A stretch of 64,000 nt of DNA from UBA3775 sp964584255 (lineage in GTDB: Bacteria; Bacillota; Clostridia; Lachnospirales; Lachnospiraceae). The DNA is taken from the NCBI GenBank assembly GCA_964584255.1, contig CAZOZM010000001.1, forward strand, positions 62,001-126,000, in the 5' to 3' direction. The position numbers and the translations under genes were made by a program. A model generated the notes under the pieces. It saw only the letters and a program-made list of their open reading frames with translations. It searched no databases and was not told the origin of the DNA. Positions 43,584 to 53,540 of the stretch are shown here, one piece after another; position 1 is the first letter of the stretch; each line of letters starts with the position of its first letter.

Positions 43584-44273
43584 ATGTCTTTAAATGATGA
43601 AATCAATCGTGACGACATGCCTTATGAACGCTGTAAAAAGTTCGGACCATCCGTTCTTACGGACGCTGAATTGCTTGCAATTTTTATAAGAAGTGGAAAT
43701 AAGGATATGTCAGTAATGTCAATTGCCAAAAATCTTCTTGGCAAAAATGAGAATGGTAACGGAATTCTCGAACTTTCAAAAAAAGACATCAGTGAGTTGA
43801 TGTCTTATCCGGGAATAGGAGAGGTGAAGGCTGTCCAGATTTCCTGTATGCTTGAAATTTCAAAAAGAATATGGAAATCAAGCAATGATGAGCCGGTGAT
43901 ATTTGATAGTGTTGATAAAGTTTCTAACTATTACAAGGAAGAAATGAGACATTTGAAGGTGGAAAAGGTTTTTTTACTGCTGTTAAATACAAAACTTATG
44001 CTTATAGAAAAAATTGAACTTACATCAGGAACGGTAAATGAATCACTGATTAACACACGCGAAATTTTTTCTATGGCATTAAAACATAACGCGGTTTCGA
44101 TTATGCTGATGCATAACCACCCAAGCGGTGATCCGGAACCGAGCAGGCAGGATATTGAGGTTACAAGAAAAATTTCTGAGGCCGGAAAATTTTTGGGAGT
44201 AAGACTTATAGATCATATTGTCTTTGGCGATAATAAATATGTAAGTCTGGCAGTAAGAGGATACATAGTGTGA
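43584..44273 (+). CDS. radC: RadC-family JAMM-domain protein
   Basis: The 229-residue protein has a helix-hairpin-helix-like N-terminal part (ELMSYPGIGEVKAVQ) and a JAB/MPN domain with the metal motif HNHPSGDPEPSRQD (HxHPSGx(6)D), ending IDHIVFGDNKYVSLA. Its biological role is unsettled despite the DNA-repair name. A GGAGG site precedes ATG 43584. The radC-mreB order is conserved in Bacillota. Confidence 0.92.
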   Translation: MSLNDEINRDDMPYERCKKFGPSVLTDAELLAIFIRSGNKDMSVMSIAKNLLGKNENGNGILELSKKDISELMSYPGIGEVKAVQISCMLEISKRIWKSSNDEPVIFDSVDKVSNYYKEEMRHLKVEKVFLLLLNTKLMLIEKIELTSGTVNESLINTREIFSMALKHNAVSIMLMHNHPSGDPEPSRQDIEVTRKISEAGKFLGVRLIDHIVFGDNKYVSLAVRGYIV

Positions 44274-44379
44274 AATTTACGCTAAATCGTATTCTGATGC
44301 TGATTTTTATCTCTCATATATGTATGTGCGACAAAAGTCAGTATAATTATGAGCTTTATATGAAAGGGTTTGGTGTTCA

Positions 44380-45381
44380 ATGACATCCAAAATTTTTGGA
44401 ATAGATTTCGGTACGGATTCAATTAAAATATATAGAAAAGGTGTCGGTGTGATTTATGAGCAGAAATCATATATTGCCACAAAAAACAAAAACACCGTTA
44501 TTGCAATCGGAAATCAGGCCTATGAAATGGATGGAAAGGTGCCTGAAAATATTTCGGTTGTCAGTCCTTTAAGAAATGGAGTTATAGCAAGCGTTGACAG
44601 AATGCTTTCGCTTTTGAACTGTGTATTTCTTGATTTGAGCAGAGAATTCGGAAAGATTAAAGGCGGAAAGTATTTTATTGCAGTCCCAGCCGATATAACC
44701 GATGTGGAGAAAAGGTCTTTTTATGATTTGGTTGACTCCACGTTTATCCGTCCTAAAAAGATTATACTTGTTGACAAGCCGGTAGCCGATGCAATAGGCG
44801 CAGGTGTAGATATAGAGAATTCTACGGGGGCTCTCATAGTTAATATCGGAGCTGATACGACTGAAATTTCGGTCATTTCTTTAGGAGGGATAGTTCTGTC
44901 GAAACTCGTTCCAATCGGAGGAAAGAAGTTTGATGAGGCAATCGTTTCTTCAGTAAGACGAAAATTCAATCTGATTATCGGACCAAAAACAGCAGAAAGC
45001 TGTAAAAAGAGAATTGCGTCTCTTGATGTTGCAGTGAAAACATGCAGAATCTATGGCAGAGATGTTATATCAGGACTTCCGAGAGAAAGAACGGTTTCCT
45101 CTGATATGATTGCTGATGCACTGAAGGAACAGATTCAGGCGATAATGGAAAACATCAGAACAATTCTCGAGAGGACTCCGCCGGAAATTTCATCCGACAT
45201 ATACGAAAAAGGAATTTATATTACCGGAGGCAGTTCCAAGATAAGCGGGCTGAAGGAGTTTATAGAGGATTCTCTGAATTTGAAAATTCATCTCACGTCT
45301 GACGGACAGGATTCAGTAATTAACGGATTGGCAGAGATAATGGAAAATGACAGATACGAATCGGACAAAGCTGCCATCTGA
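44380..45381 (+). CDS. mreB: Rod shape-determining protein MreB
   Basis: This actin-like protein guides lateral wall synthesis. The 333-residue protein has FGIDFGTDSIKIY (phosphate 1), INIGADTTEISVISLG-like phosphate 2 (read as VNIGADTTEISVISLGG), and ITGGSSKISGLKEFI (adenosine motif). The spacing and the mreC and mreD genes after it confirm MreB rather than ParM. A TATAAT-like box lies at 44342-44347 without a clear -35. The ATG follows a weak GGTG site. Confidence 0.93.
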   Translation: MTSKIFGIDFGTDSIKIYRKGVGVIYEQKSYIATKNKNTVIAIGNQAYEMDGKVPENISVVSPLRNGVIASVDRMLSLLNCVFLDLSREFGKIKGGKYFIAVPADITDVEKRSFYDLVDSTFIRPKKIILVDKPVADAIGAGVDIENSTGALIVNIGADTTEISVISLGGIVLSKLVPIGGKKFDEAIVSSVRRKFNLIIGPKTAESCKKRIASLDVAVKTCRIYGRDVISGLPRERTVSSDMIADALKEQIQAIMENIRTILERTPPEISSDIYEKGIYITGGSSKISGLKEFIEDSLNLKIHLTSDGQDSVINGLAEIMENDRYESDKAAI

Positions 45382-45401
45382 AAGACTGTAATGGAGGAAA
45401 T

Positions 45402-46259
45402 ATGAAGAAGCACAGACTAAAATATGAAATTGAACCGCATTATGTTCTTATGTTTGCGACAATTGCGATAATATGTCTTATTTTTGCTTCATATAAGTTT
45501 GAGTCATTTTTTATACCGGTGAAACAGACGGTTTCATCATGTATGGCCCCTATGCAGAAAGGGATATACATTCTGGGAAATGGAATAAATGAAATTAAAG
45601 ATAAAATGACTGATAAAGAGAAGCTTTTAAAAGAGAATGAATCACTTTTAAAAGAAAATGAAGATCTCAGAAATAAAAACAATGAACTGCTTGCTGATTC
45701 CTATGAACTGAATAAGTTGAGAGAACTTTTTCAATTATCGGAATCATACAGTCAGTATGAAACAATAGGTGCTCATATCATTGCAAGTGATTCGAGCGGA
45801 TACAACAGTGTTTTTACGATTGATAAAGGAAGCAGTGACGGTATAGAAGTTGACATGAACGTAATTGCCGGAACCGGACTTGTAGGAATTGTAACTTCTG
45901 TGGGAGATAACTATGCTTATATAAGAAGCATAATTGATGATAACAGTAATGTAAGTGCAACAATTCTGAAGACTTCAGAATCATGTATGGTCAGTGGAAA
46001 TCTGAAACTTCTGGACGAGGGATATATAGAGGTGAGTGAGATTCCATTATCAAGTGAGGTAAAGAACAATTATCAGATTGTCACATCATCTTTAAGCAGT
46101 AAATACCTTCCGGGTATTTTAATCGGATATGTTTCCAATGTATCAATGAGTTCGGATGGACTTTCACAGGAAGCATATCTTTCTCCGGCAGTAAACTTTA
46201 ACAAGTTAGATACTGTTCTGGTTATTACAACACTTAAGGAAGCTGTTCCTAAGGAGTAG
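45402..46259 (+). CDS. mreC: Rod shape-determining protein MreC
   Basis: The 285-residue protein has a cytoplasmic basic start, one TM segment (about 13-30), a coiled coil (about 60-105; KEKLLKENESLLKENEDLRN) and the extracellular beta-barrel domain (IGAHIIASDSSGYNSVFTID, GTGLVGIVTSVGDNYA). It links MreB to the wall synthases outside the membrane. GGAGGAAAT precedes the ATG. Confidence 0.92.
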   Translation: MKKHRLKYEIEPHYVLMFATIAIICLIFASYKFESFFIPVKQTVSSCMAPMQKGIYILGNGINEIKDKMTDKEKLLKENESLLKENEDLRNKNNELLADSYELNKLRELFQLSESYSQYETIGAHIIASDSSGYNSVFTIDKGSSDGIEVDMNVIAGTGLVGIVTSVGDNYAYIRSIIDDNSNVSATILKTSESCMVSGNLKLLDEGYIEVSEIPLSSEVKNNYQIVTSSLSSKYLPGILIGYVSNVSMSSDGLSQEAYLSPAVNFNKLDTVLVITTLKEAVPKE

Positions 46260-46263
46260 GAAA

Positions 46264-46776
46264 ATGGTTGGTTTTTTTGTATGTTTCATTGAACTGTTGG
46301 CATGTTATCTGTTACAGACTACGGTTTTCGCGGCATTTGACATTGGCGGCATTGTTCCGGACCTGCTTTTGGTATTGGTCGTTGCAACGGGATATCATAA
46401 AGGCAAACTTCCCGGAATGTGGATGGGAATTTTTGCCGGACTTCTTTTAGATCTTACGTTCGGTAATCTGGTCGGAGTATATGCCTTCGTCCTAATGTTT
46501 ATCGGTTACGGATGTGGTTTTTTGAACGCATATTACATCAGATTCGATAATATGTTTCCGATTGCAATGATATCCGTTTCAGAGTTTTGCTTCATGTTTT
46601 ACAGCTACATAGTTAACCTTCTTATACACAGAAGGTTTGATTTGTTTTATTACATGAGAAGAATAATGTTTCCGAAAGTATGCTATACGGTAATCATCGG
46701 CATATTTTTATATAAACTGCTGGATTATATATTCATTAATTTCTTTGCATCGGCAGAGGAGGATGAAAATGTTTAA
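46264..46776 (+). CDS. mreD: Rod shape-determining protein MreD
   Basis: The 170-residue protein has about five TM segments and the family pattern GGIVPDLLLVLVVATGYHKG and GIFAGLLLDLTFGNLVGVYA. It acts with MreC in the elongasome membrane complex. It starts 4 bases after mreC and overlaps the PBP gene by 8 bases. Confidence 0.9.
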   Translation: MVGFFVCFIELLACYLLQTTVFAAFDIGGIVPDLLLVLVVATGYHKGKLPGMWMGIFAGLLLDLTFGNLVGVYAFVLMFIGYGCGFLNAYYIRFDNMFPIAMISVSEFCFMFYSYIVNLLIHRRFDLFYYMRRIMFPKVCYTVIIGIFLYKLLDYIFINFFASAEEDENV

Positions 46777-49621
46777 AAACTTGTTTGAAAAACTTAAAGA
46801 CATTTCCATTAACCGTATGCTGGTTGTTTTTGTTTTAATCTTTTTCATGTTCTCAGGGATGCTTGTCAGGCTTTTTTCAATGCAGGTTGTAAACAATGAG
46901 AATAATGAAAAGGAGATAGAAGAAGAAAAAACGGCAGAGGGCTATAAAATAGTTTCTGTAAGTATTAATCCTGCAAGAGGAAATATTTATGACAGAAACG
47001 GAAATCTTCTTGCGTACAATACCCTGCAGTATAACATTGAGTTTTTTAACTCGGCAGATTTATCAACAAATGATGAAAAAAATCAGGCGATCAGCTCACT
47101 GATTAGGCTGCTTGATGAAAATGGAATAGAGCGTGAGTTTGACTTTCCGATGATGATTAATGCTGATGGAAAGCCTGAGTATACCGTTTCTGATTCTGTT
47201 CTCCTGAGGTTTCTTAAAAACTGCTATGGTCTGGCCTCAACTAAGGATCTTACGGATGAGCAAAAGGAGACAACTGCGGAAGGGCTTTTTGAATATCTGA
47301 AAAAAGGCAACAAAATCACTTCAATGTTCGGTATATCAGATTCATATACTGATGAGGAGGCCATGGAAATCTGCGCCTACAGATATCAATTGTATATAAA
47401 CAATCCCTCATATTCCTCAATAAGACTTGCTTCGGACATAAGCGAAGAAATGAGAATCAGGATACTGGAAAATCAAAATATTATTCCATGCGTATATATT
47501 TCCAAATCTTATAAAAGAATCTATGACGATGCGATGTATTTTGCCCACATTATCGGATATGTAGGTAAAATTAACGAGACAGAGCTTGCTGCATATAATG
47601 ATGACGGAAATGAAAACTATAATACCGAAAGTGTTGTAGGAAAACTTGGCGTGGAAAAATCTTATGATGAGTTTTTGCAGGGAATTTGCGGAGAAATGCA
47701 GCTTGCTGTTAACAGTATGGGACAGGTTGTAAGCAGAGAAGTTGTTGTAGAACCTGTTGACGGAAACAGTCTGTATCTGACAATTGATCGTGATTCACAG
47801 GTCGCGGGATATTATATTGTAGAGAAAAACATAGCTTCCACGCTTTTGGAGGTACTTGTTAATTCATATGATTATGGAACTAAGGGGGAATCAGCAGACG
47901 GCATAACGATTCCGATTTATGAAGCCTACAGTTCTCTGATAACCAATAATGTAATTGATGTAATTAACTTCCCTGACAGAGAACTTTCAGATGCAGAAGC
48001 AAGGATTTTTCAGGCATATCAAACAGGTTCTGTAAGTGTTATAGAAGGACTTAAAACGGAATTGCTATACGGTAATAAGAATCCATATAACAATTTAGGA
48101 ATGTATACACGGGATTATATGGATTATCTGTATGATGCCTTAAAAGGCAGTTGGGGTTTGCTTACGGTTAATATTGATACGGAAAGCAGCTACTTTAAAG
48201 CTTATCTCAATGGAGAAAGCTCAATGGCTCAGCTGATAGAGGCATGTATAGACAATGGAAATGTTGATACGTCCGTATTGGAATTGGATGAAGGATATTA
48301 TAGTACGGAGGAAATATATTCGGCTGTCTATGATTTTATCTTTAGCAAAATCTCGGAAGATGAAGAATTTATAAAACTTGTTTACAGAACAATGATCTTC
48401 AACGGAAACGTTTCGGCAAGGGATGTCTGTCTTATATTGTATGATCAGGGTATTTTGAAGGCTGATTCCGACACATATAATTCATTGCTGAATTATACCC
48501 TTTCACCATATGATTTTATGAAACGAAAGATAAACAGTCTTGAAATTACGCCTGCCATGCTGGCCCTTAAGCCATGCAGCGGTTCGATTGTAGCAACGGA
48601 TCCTGATTCGGGTGATGTAATTGCCATGGTATCTTATCCGAGTTACGATAATAACAGACTGACAAATCAGATAGACTATGACTATTATATGAAACTTTCG
48701 AAGGATAAATCATATCCTATGCTCTGCCGGGCAACACAGTCTAAAACCACAACAGGTTCTACCTTTAAACCGCTTATGTCTGTTTTGGCACTCACGGAGG
48801 GAGAAATAACAACAGATACCGTCATATATGACAGAGTAAAATTTGAACAGATAGTTCCTTCTCCGTCATGTTGGGCATCTTATGGTCATGGAAGTCTTGA
48901 TGTTGCCGGAGCAATAGAGAATTCATGCAACTATTTCTTCTTTACAATTGCATATAACATGTCATTGAATTCCATTGGCGAATACAGTGATGAGCAGGGG
49001 TTAAATATCATCCAGAAATATGCGGCTAAATTTGGATTTGATTCTTTATCCGGAGTTGAAATTTCAGAAAGCACACCGGCAGTATCAAGTACTGATGCCG
49101 TAAGAACATCTATCGGATATTTTCACAGTTTTGCTCCGGTTCATATTTCAAAATATGCAACGACGCTTGCAAATGGCGGAACATGCTATGATCTGACTCT
49201 GATAGATAAGGTATTGTCAAAAGACGGAAGCACGGTTTTTGAAAAAAATGCAAATGTATATAATGAGCTTGATGAAGTATCCCAAAGCTCATGGGATGCT
49301 GTTCATAATGGTATGTACAGGGTTGTAAACAATGGTTTAAAACAGCTTTTCAAGGACATCAGTGTTAAGGTTGCAGGAAAAACAGGTACTGCACAGGTTA
49401 GTCTCAATCAGCCAAATAATGCGGTATTTATTTCCTACGCGCCGTTTGATAATCCTGAAATTTCAGTAACCGTAGTAATTCCGAACGGATATAAATCCGG
49501 TAATGCTGCTAAGGTTGCCGCCGAATTTTATGCATTTTATTTTGACGGCACGAATAAAGATAATCTTTTATCAGGAAATGTCTTTGCAGGAGCGGCAAAT
49601 GATACTCAGGTTGGAGATTAA
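46769..49621 (+). CDS. Class B penicillin-binding protein 2 (elongasome transpeptidase), oversized
   Basis: The 950-residue protein has one TM segment (about 13-32) and the dimerisation domain (NPARGNIYDRNGNLLAYN; ESVVGKLGVEKSYDEFLQG, read in parts). The transpeptidase domain has SxxK in TGSTFKP, SxN in NSCNYFF and KTG in GKTGTAQ. Between LTIDRDSQ (about 335-342) and GSIVATDPDSGDVIAM (from about 605) lie roughly 265 residues, where most class B PBPs have a few dozen. AGAGGAGG precedes ATG 46769. The position after mreBCD marks it as the MrdA/PBP2 partner of RodA. Confidence 0.9.
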   Translation: MFKNLFEKLKDISINRMLVVFVLIFFMFSGMLVRLFSMQVVNNENNEKEIEEEKTAEGYKIVSVSINPARGNIYDRNGNLLAYNTLQYNIEFFNSADLSTNDEKNQAISSLIRLLDENGIEREFDFPMMINADGKPEYTVSDSVLLRFLKNCYGLASTKDLTDEQKETTAEGLFEYLKKGNKITSMFGISDSYTDEEAMEICAYRYQLYINNPSYSSIRLASDISEEMRIRILENQNIIPCVYISKSYKRIYDDAMYFAHIIGYVGKINETELAAYNDDGNENYNTESVVGKLGVEKSYDEFLQGICGEMQLAVNSMGQVVSREVVVEPVDGNSLYLTIDRDSQVAGYYIVEKNIASTLLEVLVNSYDYGTKGESADGITIPIYEAYSSLITNNVIDVINFPDRELSDAEARIFQAYQTGSVSVIEGLKTELLYGNKNPYNNLGMYTRDYMDYLYDALKGSWGLLTVNIDTESSYFKAYLNGESSMAQLIEACIDNGNVDTSVLELDEGYYSTEEIYSAVYDFIFSKISEDEEFIKLVYRTMIFNGNVSARDVCLILYDQGILKADSDTYNSLLNYTLSPYDFMKRKINSLEITPAMLALKPCSGSIVATDPDSGDVIAMVSYPSYDNNRLTNQIDYDYYMKLSKDKSYPMLCRATQSKTTTGSTFKPLMSVLALTEGEITTDTVIYDRVKFEQIVPSPSCWASYGHGSLDVAGAIENSCNYFFFTIAYNMSLNSIGEYSDEQGLNIIQKYAAKFGFDSLSGVEISESTPAVSSTDAVRTSIGYFHSFAPVHISKYATTLANGGTCYDLTLIDKVLSKDGSTVFEKNANVYNELDEVSQSSWDAVHNGMYRVVNNGLKQLFKDISVKVAGKTGTAQVSLNQPNNAVFISYAPFDNPEISVTVVIPNGYKSGNAAKVAAEFYAFYFDGTNKDNLLSGNVFAGAANDTQVGD

Positions 49622-49653
49622 ACTCAAATATTAATATAATCGGAGGTTCCGAG

Positions 49654-50358
49654 TTGGACAAATCAATTATAATCAAGTCAAACAGAAGCGGATTATCGGT
49701 TTTTATTGAACCGACACTGACATTTGACGAGGTTAAAACAAAAATAAGAGAAAAGTTCAGGGATTCAAAACGTTTTTTTGACGATGCTGAAATGGCAATA
49801 ACATTTGAAGGAAAGACATTGAGTTCATCGAATATTAACGAAATACTTGATATAATTTCGCAGGAAACAACCTTGAGTATCCTGGCGGTATTGGATAATG
49901 ATGAATCAAATGAACTGGTTTACAGGAAAGTATTGAAACGATTAATGAAAAGACTTGACTCAGACGCGTGTGAAATCTATCCTTTTTCGGTAAGTGACAG
50001 AAATTCGATGGATTTCAAAGGCAGTGTCATAATTCTTGGGAATGTAGAAAAAAACTGTCAGGTACATACAAACGGCAGTGTTTTCGTACTGGGAAATGTC
50101 AGTGGAAGCATATATGCCGGTGAACTTGGAAACCGTGATGCTGTTATATATGCCGGTTCGCTTTCACCACAATCGGTAACAATAGCAGATGTTCCTTATA
50201 TACCTCCGAAAGTGGAGATAAAAAAGGGTTTTTTTGGCAAAAAAAAGAACAGGGAATATAAATCCGGCCATGAAAAAACAATGCTTTTAAGGCTCTTGGA
50301 TGATACAATTGATGCGATGAGTTTCGATACATATCAGGAATCGGATGAAAATAACTGA
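49654..50358 (+). CDS. minC: Septum site-determining protein MinC
   Basis: MinC inhibits FtsZ away from midcell. The 234-residue protein has an N-terminal domain (about 1-100) and the C-terminal beta-helix with the repeated hydrophobic-Gly pattern (SVIILGNVEKNCQVHTNG, VFVLGNVSGSIYAGELGN), followed by a basic tail (EIKKGFFGKKKNREYK). The start is TTG 49654 after GGAGGT. Sequence conservation is low but the beta-helix pattern and the minD gene next to it support the call. Confidence 0.85.
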   Translation: MDKSIIIKSNRSGLSVFIEPTLTFDEVKTKIREKFRDSKRFFDDAEMAITFEGKTLSSSNINEILDIISQETTLSILAVLDNDESNELVYRKVLKRLMKRLDSDACEIYPFSVSDRNSMDFKGSVIILGNVEKNCQVHTNGSVFVLGNVSGSIYAGELGNRDAVIYAGSLSPQSVTIADVPYIPPKVEIKKGFFGKKKNREYKSGHEKTMLLRLLDDTIDAMSFDTYQESDENN

Positions 50359-50440
50359 TTGTCTCTGAAACATCTCACTTTTACATATGATAAAATTCCG
50401 AAAACGGATACGGATGTATTTTTGAAACACGGAGGCTTTT

Positions 50441-51151
50441 ATGTGTAAAGTATATGTTATTGTATCAGGCAAAGGCGGAGTCGGGAAAACAACGATATCA
50501 TCAGGCATTGCATCAGTAATTTCCGATTCAGGCAAAAAAACCTTATTGATTGATATGGATATCGGATTGAGAAATCTGGATATAATAATGGGGTTGGAAA
50601 ATAAGATTGTATATCATCTGTTTGATGTACTTGACGGAAGGTGTAAAATTAAACAGGCACTGATAAGTTCCGGAAGTAGAAATAATCTTTTCCTTCTTCC
50701 GGCAGCACAATCAAAATCGGTCAGTGACCTTAATGTTAAAAAATTTGGGGAACTGCTGATTGTTTTGAGAGAAGCTTTTGATTGTATAATTATTGATTCT
50801 CCGGCAGGGGCAGATACGGGATTTCTGAATGCAATAAAGTACTCGGATGAAGCAGTAGTAGTTGTTTCTCCGGATGTGACATCAGTAAGAGATGCAGATC
50901 ATGTTCTTGGCAGGCTTTCAGAGTTTGATATACCGTGTCATAAACTGGTGATTAACAGGTACCGAATGATTCCGGGATTGGCAGGAGCAATTTTAGGAAG
51001 CAGTGATATAAGCAGGATTCTGGGAATAAATGATACGTTTGTCGTTCCGGAGTCCCTAAGTGTGATTAACAGAAACAATCATGGTTCTGAATTGTATAAA
51101 AACGGAGCCGTATACAAGGCTGTAAAAAAAATAGCCGATGCGATGATGTAG
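50441..51151 (+). CDS. minD: Septum site-determining ATPase MinD (short)
   Basis: The 236-residue ParA/MinD ATPase has the deviant Walker A GKGGVGKTT, DMDIGLRNLDIIMGLE (switch I region) and IIIDSPAGADTGFLNA (Walker B). It ends at AVKKIADAMM, about 25-30 residues earlier than typical MinD, so the usual C-terminal membrane-targeting amphipathic helix is short or absent. No minE follows; rodA does, 8 bases downstream. GGAGG precedes the ATG. Confidence 0.85.
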   Translation: MCKVYVIVSGKGGVGKTTISSGIASVISDSGKKTLLIDMDIGLRNLDIIMGLENKIVYHLFDVLDGRCKIKQALISSGSRNNLFLLPAAQSKSVSDLNVKKFGELLIVLREAFDCIIIDSPAGADTGFLNAIKYSDEAVVVVSPDVTSVRDADHVLGRLSEFDIPCHKLVINRYRMIPGLAGAILGSSDISRILGINDTFVVPESLSVINRNNHGSELYKNGAVYKAVKKIADAMM

Positions 51152-51159
51152 GTGGTACG

Positions 51160-52368
51160 ATGTTTAGAAACAAAGGATACAACATAAAAAATTACAGTTT
51201 TTCCGTCTTACTGGTATGCGTGATACTATCCTCAATCGGTCTGGTGGTTTTACAAAAACTGACTGAAGGAGCAGGTACTTCGATGTTCACGAAGCAGGTA
51301 ATAGGGCTTTTTGCGGGAGTAATAATCTGTATACTGGTTTCACTTGTGGATTATCACTTTATATGCAGGTTTTGTATTCCGTTATACATCCTGAATATTG
51401 TACTGATGCTCATTTGCAAGTTTGTAAATAAAAGCATGTTTCCATATTTTTATGGGAAAAGCGTTGAAGATGCAAGAAGATGGATTCATATAGGAGGGGA
51501 CGGCGGAACGGATTTTATGCCCTCTGAAATTACGAAAATTGTTCTGATCTTATGTATAGCAAGACTTCTTTACATTTTAGAAGGTAAAATCAATAGAATT
51601 TCTTCGCTGACAATACTTGCAATAGTATCTCTGATTCCGATTCTGTTTGTATTTATGCAGCCGGATTTATCAACAACAATTGTTATAGTTATGATGGTTC
51701 TGGTAATGATCTTTGTTGCTGGTCTGTCAATGAAAATCGTAATACCGTCGGTAACATTAATAGTGACTGCTTTGATAGGCTTTCTATGGTATGTTCAGCA
51801 GGATTATTCAGATTTTTTGCTTACACCATGGCAGAAAAGACGTATTTTGTCAATTCTTCATCCGGAAGATTATCCGGACTTAATGTACCAGCAGAATAAT
51901 GCATCTGAAGCGATGAAGTCAGGCGGAATTTTCGGTAAAATGATAACTGATCCGGAAGGCTCAAGACTGACAAGGTATGTTCCTGTAGTAGAAAGTGATT
52001 TTATTTTTTGCGGAGTCGGAGAGGAGTTGGGGTTCCTGGGAACTGCAACAGTAATAATTCTCTTTATACTGTTTTTTTTCATTGCTTTACGAATTGCATT
52101 TAGGGCAAAAGACAAAATAGGACTCTATATAGCCGCCGGAATTGCTGCGATGATTACATTCCAGGCTTTTGTAAATATCGGTGTGGTAATTTCGATATTA
52201 CCGAATACAGGTATACCGCTGCCGTTTATGAGTAGCGGATTAAGTTCGCTATTAACAAATTTTGCGACAATTGGGGTTCTGATAAATGTGGGACTCCAAT
52301 GCCGGGATGCTTCTCCGGTGACAGATGACATGATTGTACGAGGCAAATATCATACGATCAGACGATGA
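51160..52368 (+). CDS. rodA: SEDS peptidoglycan glycosyltransferase RodA/FtsW
   Basis: The 402-residue polytopic membrane protein has about ten TM segments and SEDS motifs: ARRWIHIGGDGGTDFMPSEITK, VMQPDLSTTIV-like (read as MQPDLSTTIV), GEELGFLG and PLPFMSSGLSSLL. It polymerises lipid II in the elongasome. Placement after mreBCD, pbp2 and minCD argues for RodA rather than FtsW. Confidence 0.9.
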   Translation: MFRNKGYNIKNYSFSVLLVCVILSSIGLVVLQKLTEGAGTSMFTKQVIGLFAGVIICILVSLVDYHFICRFCIPLYILNIVLMLICKFVNKSMFPYFYGKSVEDARRWIHIGGDGGTDFMPSEITKIVLILCIARLLYILEGKINRISSLTILAIVSLIPILFVFMQPDLSTTIVIVMMVLVMIFVAGLSMKIVIPSVTLIVTALIGFLWYVQQDYSDFLLTPWQKRRILSILHPEDYPDLMYQQNNASEAMKSGGIFGKMITDPEGSRLTRYVPVVESDFIFCGVGEELGFLGTATVIILFILFFFIALRIAFRAKDKIGLYIAAGIAAMITFQAFVNIGVVISILPNTGIPLPFMSSGLSSLLTNFATIGVLINVGLQCRDASPVTDDMIVRGKYHTIRR

Positions 52369-52466
52369 GTTTGACCTGCCCGGGTCCGTTAAATAAAAAT
52401 GATTAGATATGTACGCACATTGCAGGGTCCGAAAACGAAAGGCTGTGCGAAGAAATGAGGGTTAAA

Positions 52467-53495
52467 ATGAAAAAAATGATTTCCGTGGTGTTAATTATCT
52501 GCATTATGTTGTCTGCAGTAGGATGCAAGAGTTCGGAGGATGAACTGTATGCTCTTTATTCATCAACCGATAATGTGGTTAATGTTGATATTGGTGAGTA
52601 TATATTGGGGCAGTCTGCTCCATTACTTACGGAAGAGAGATTATGCATTATAGACAGTCAGGAACTCGTGGAAGATCCCGAATTGGACTGCAATGCCGCA
52701 ATATTAATTGATCTGACGGAAAACAGATTTATTCAGGGACAGGGAATATATGATAAGGTTTATCCTGCCAGTCTTACAAAGCTTCTTACGGCATATCTTA
52801 TTTTGAAATACGGAAACCTTGATGATATTGTTACAATTGATGCTGATAACTGCGGAATAACCGAGTCGGGGGCACAGTTAATCGGCTTTAAAAAAGGAGA
52901 TAAGATTTCAGTCGAAAATCTTTTGTATTGTCTGTTGGTATATTCCGGAAATGATTCCGGAGTTGCTCTTGCAAAATATCTTTGTGGAAGCGAGGAGGCC
53001 TTTTGCGAAAAACTGAATGAAGAAGCAAAAAATCTCGGATGTAACGGAACGAATTTTACTAACCCTCATGGTTTGCATGATAAAAGCCACTATACTACTG
53101 TTTATGACATGTATATCATTTTAAGAGCCTGTATGAACTATGAAACATTCAGAAATATTTCTAAGGTTGTGGATTATGAAATTACATATCAGGATATTGA
53201 GGGAAAAACTGTTACAAAATCGTTCAGCACAACGAACAGATTTAAATTAGGGAAGCATAAACTGCCTGACGGAGTAACAATATTAGGCGGTAAGACAGGT
53301 AATACATATGCAGCAGGAGCATGCCTTATTCAGCAGATTTCAACAGCTTCGGGAAAGGAATATATCGTAGGCGTATTCGGAGCACAGTCGGTTGATTTAC
53401 TTTATGACCAAATGTATTATTTAATAGATAAAGTGGCATCAATTGACATGCCTGTAACACCAATAGTTTCTCCGGAAGGGAATTTGAATGAATAA
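52467..53495 (+). CDS. Lipoprotein D-Ala-D-Ala carboxypeptidase (peptidase S11)
   Basis: The 342-residue protein carries a lipoprotein signal (MISVVLIICIMLSAVGC, lipobox LSAVGC) and the S11 active-site motifs: SxxK in YPASLTKLLTAY, SGN in VYSGNDSGVALAKY and KTG in LGGKTGNTYAAG. It trims stem peptides in the wall. The usual C-terminal membrane-anchoring helix is absent, consistent with lipid anchoring at the N-terminus instead. ATG 52467 is preferred over 52455 because of the TGAGGG before it. Confidence 0.9.
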   Translation: MKKMISVVLIICIMLSAVGCKSSEDELYALYSSTDNVVNVDIGEYILGQSAPLLTEERLCIIDSQELVEDPELDCNAAILIDLTENRFIQGQGIYDKVYPASLTKLLTAYLILKYGNLDDIVTIDADNCGITESGAQLIGFKKGDKISVENLLYCLLVYSGNDSGVALAKYLCGSEEAFCEKLNEEAKNLGCNGTNFTNPHGLHDKSHYTTVYDMYIILRACMNYETFRNISKVVDYEITYQDIEGKTVTKSFSTTNRFKLGKHKLPDGVTILGGKTGNTYAAGACLIQQISTASGKEYIVGVFGAQSVDLLYDQMYYLIDKVASIDMPVTPIVSPEGNLNE

Positions 53496-53503
53496 GTAAA
53501 AAA

Positions 53504-53530
53504 AACTTGGGAAATATTACTAAGTTTTTT
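53504..53530 (+). terminator. Terminator after the carboxypeptidase gene
   Basis: AACTTGG (53504-53510) pairs with CTAAGTT (53520-53526) over seven pairs with one G-T, followed by a T-tract to 53530. Confidence 0.7.
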
Positions 53531-53540
53531 AAATTATCAG

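Noticed and set aside
52369..52454. Repeated GGGTCCG words before the carboxypeptidase gene
   Set aside because: There are two short copies only, without stable pairing or a known site.
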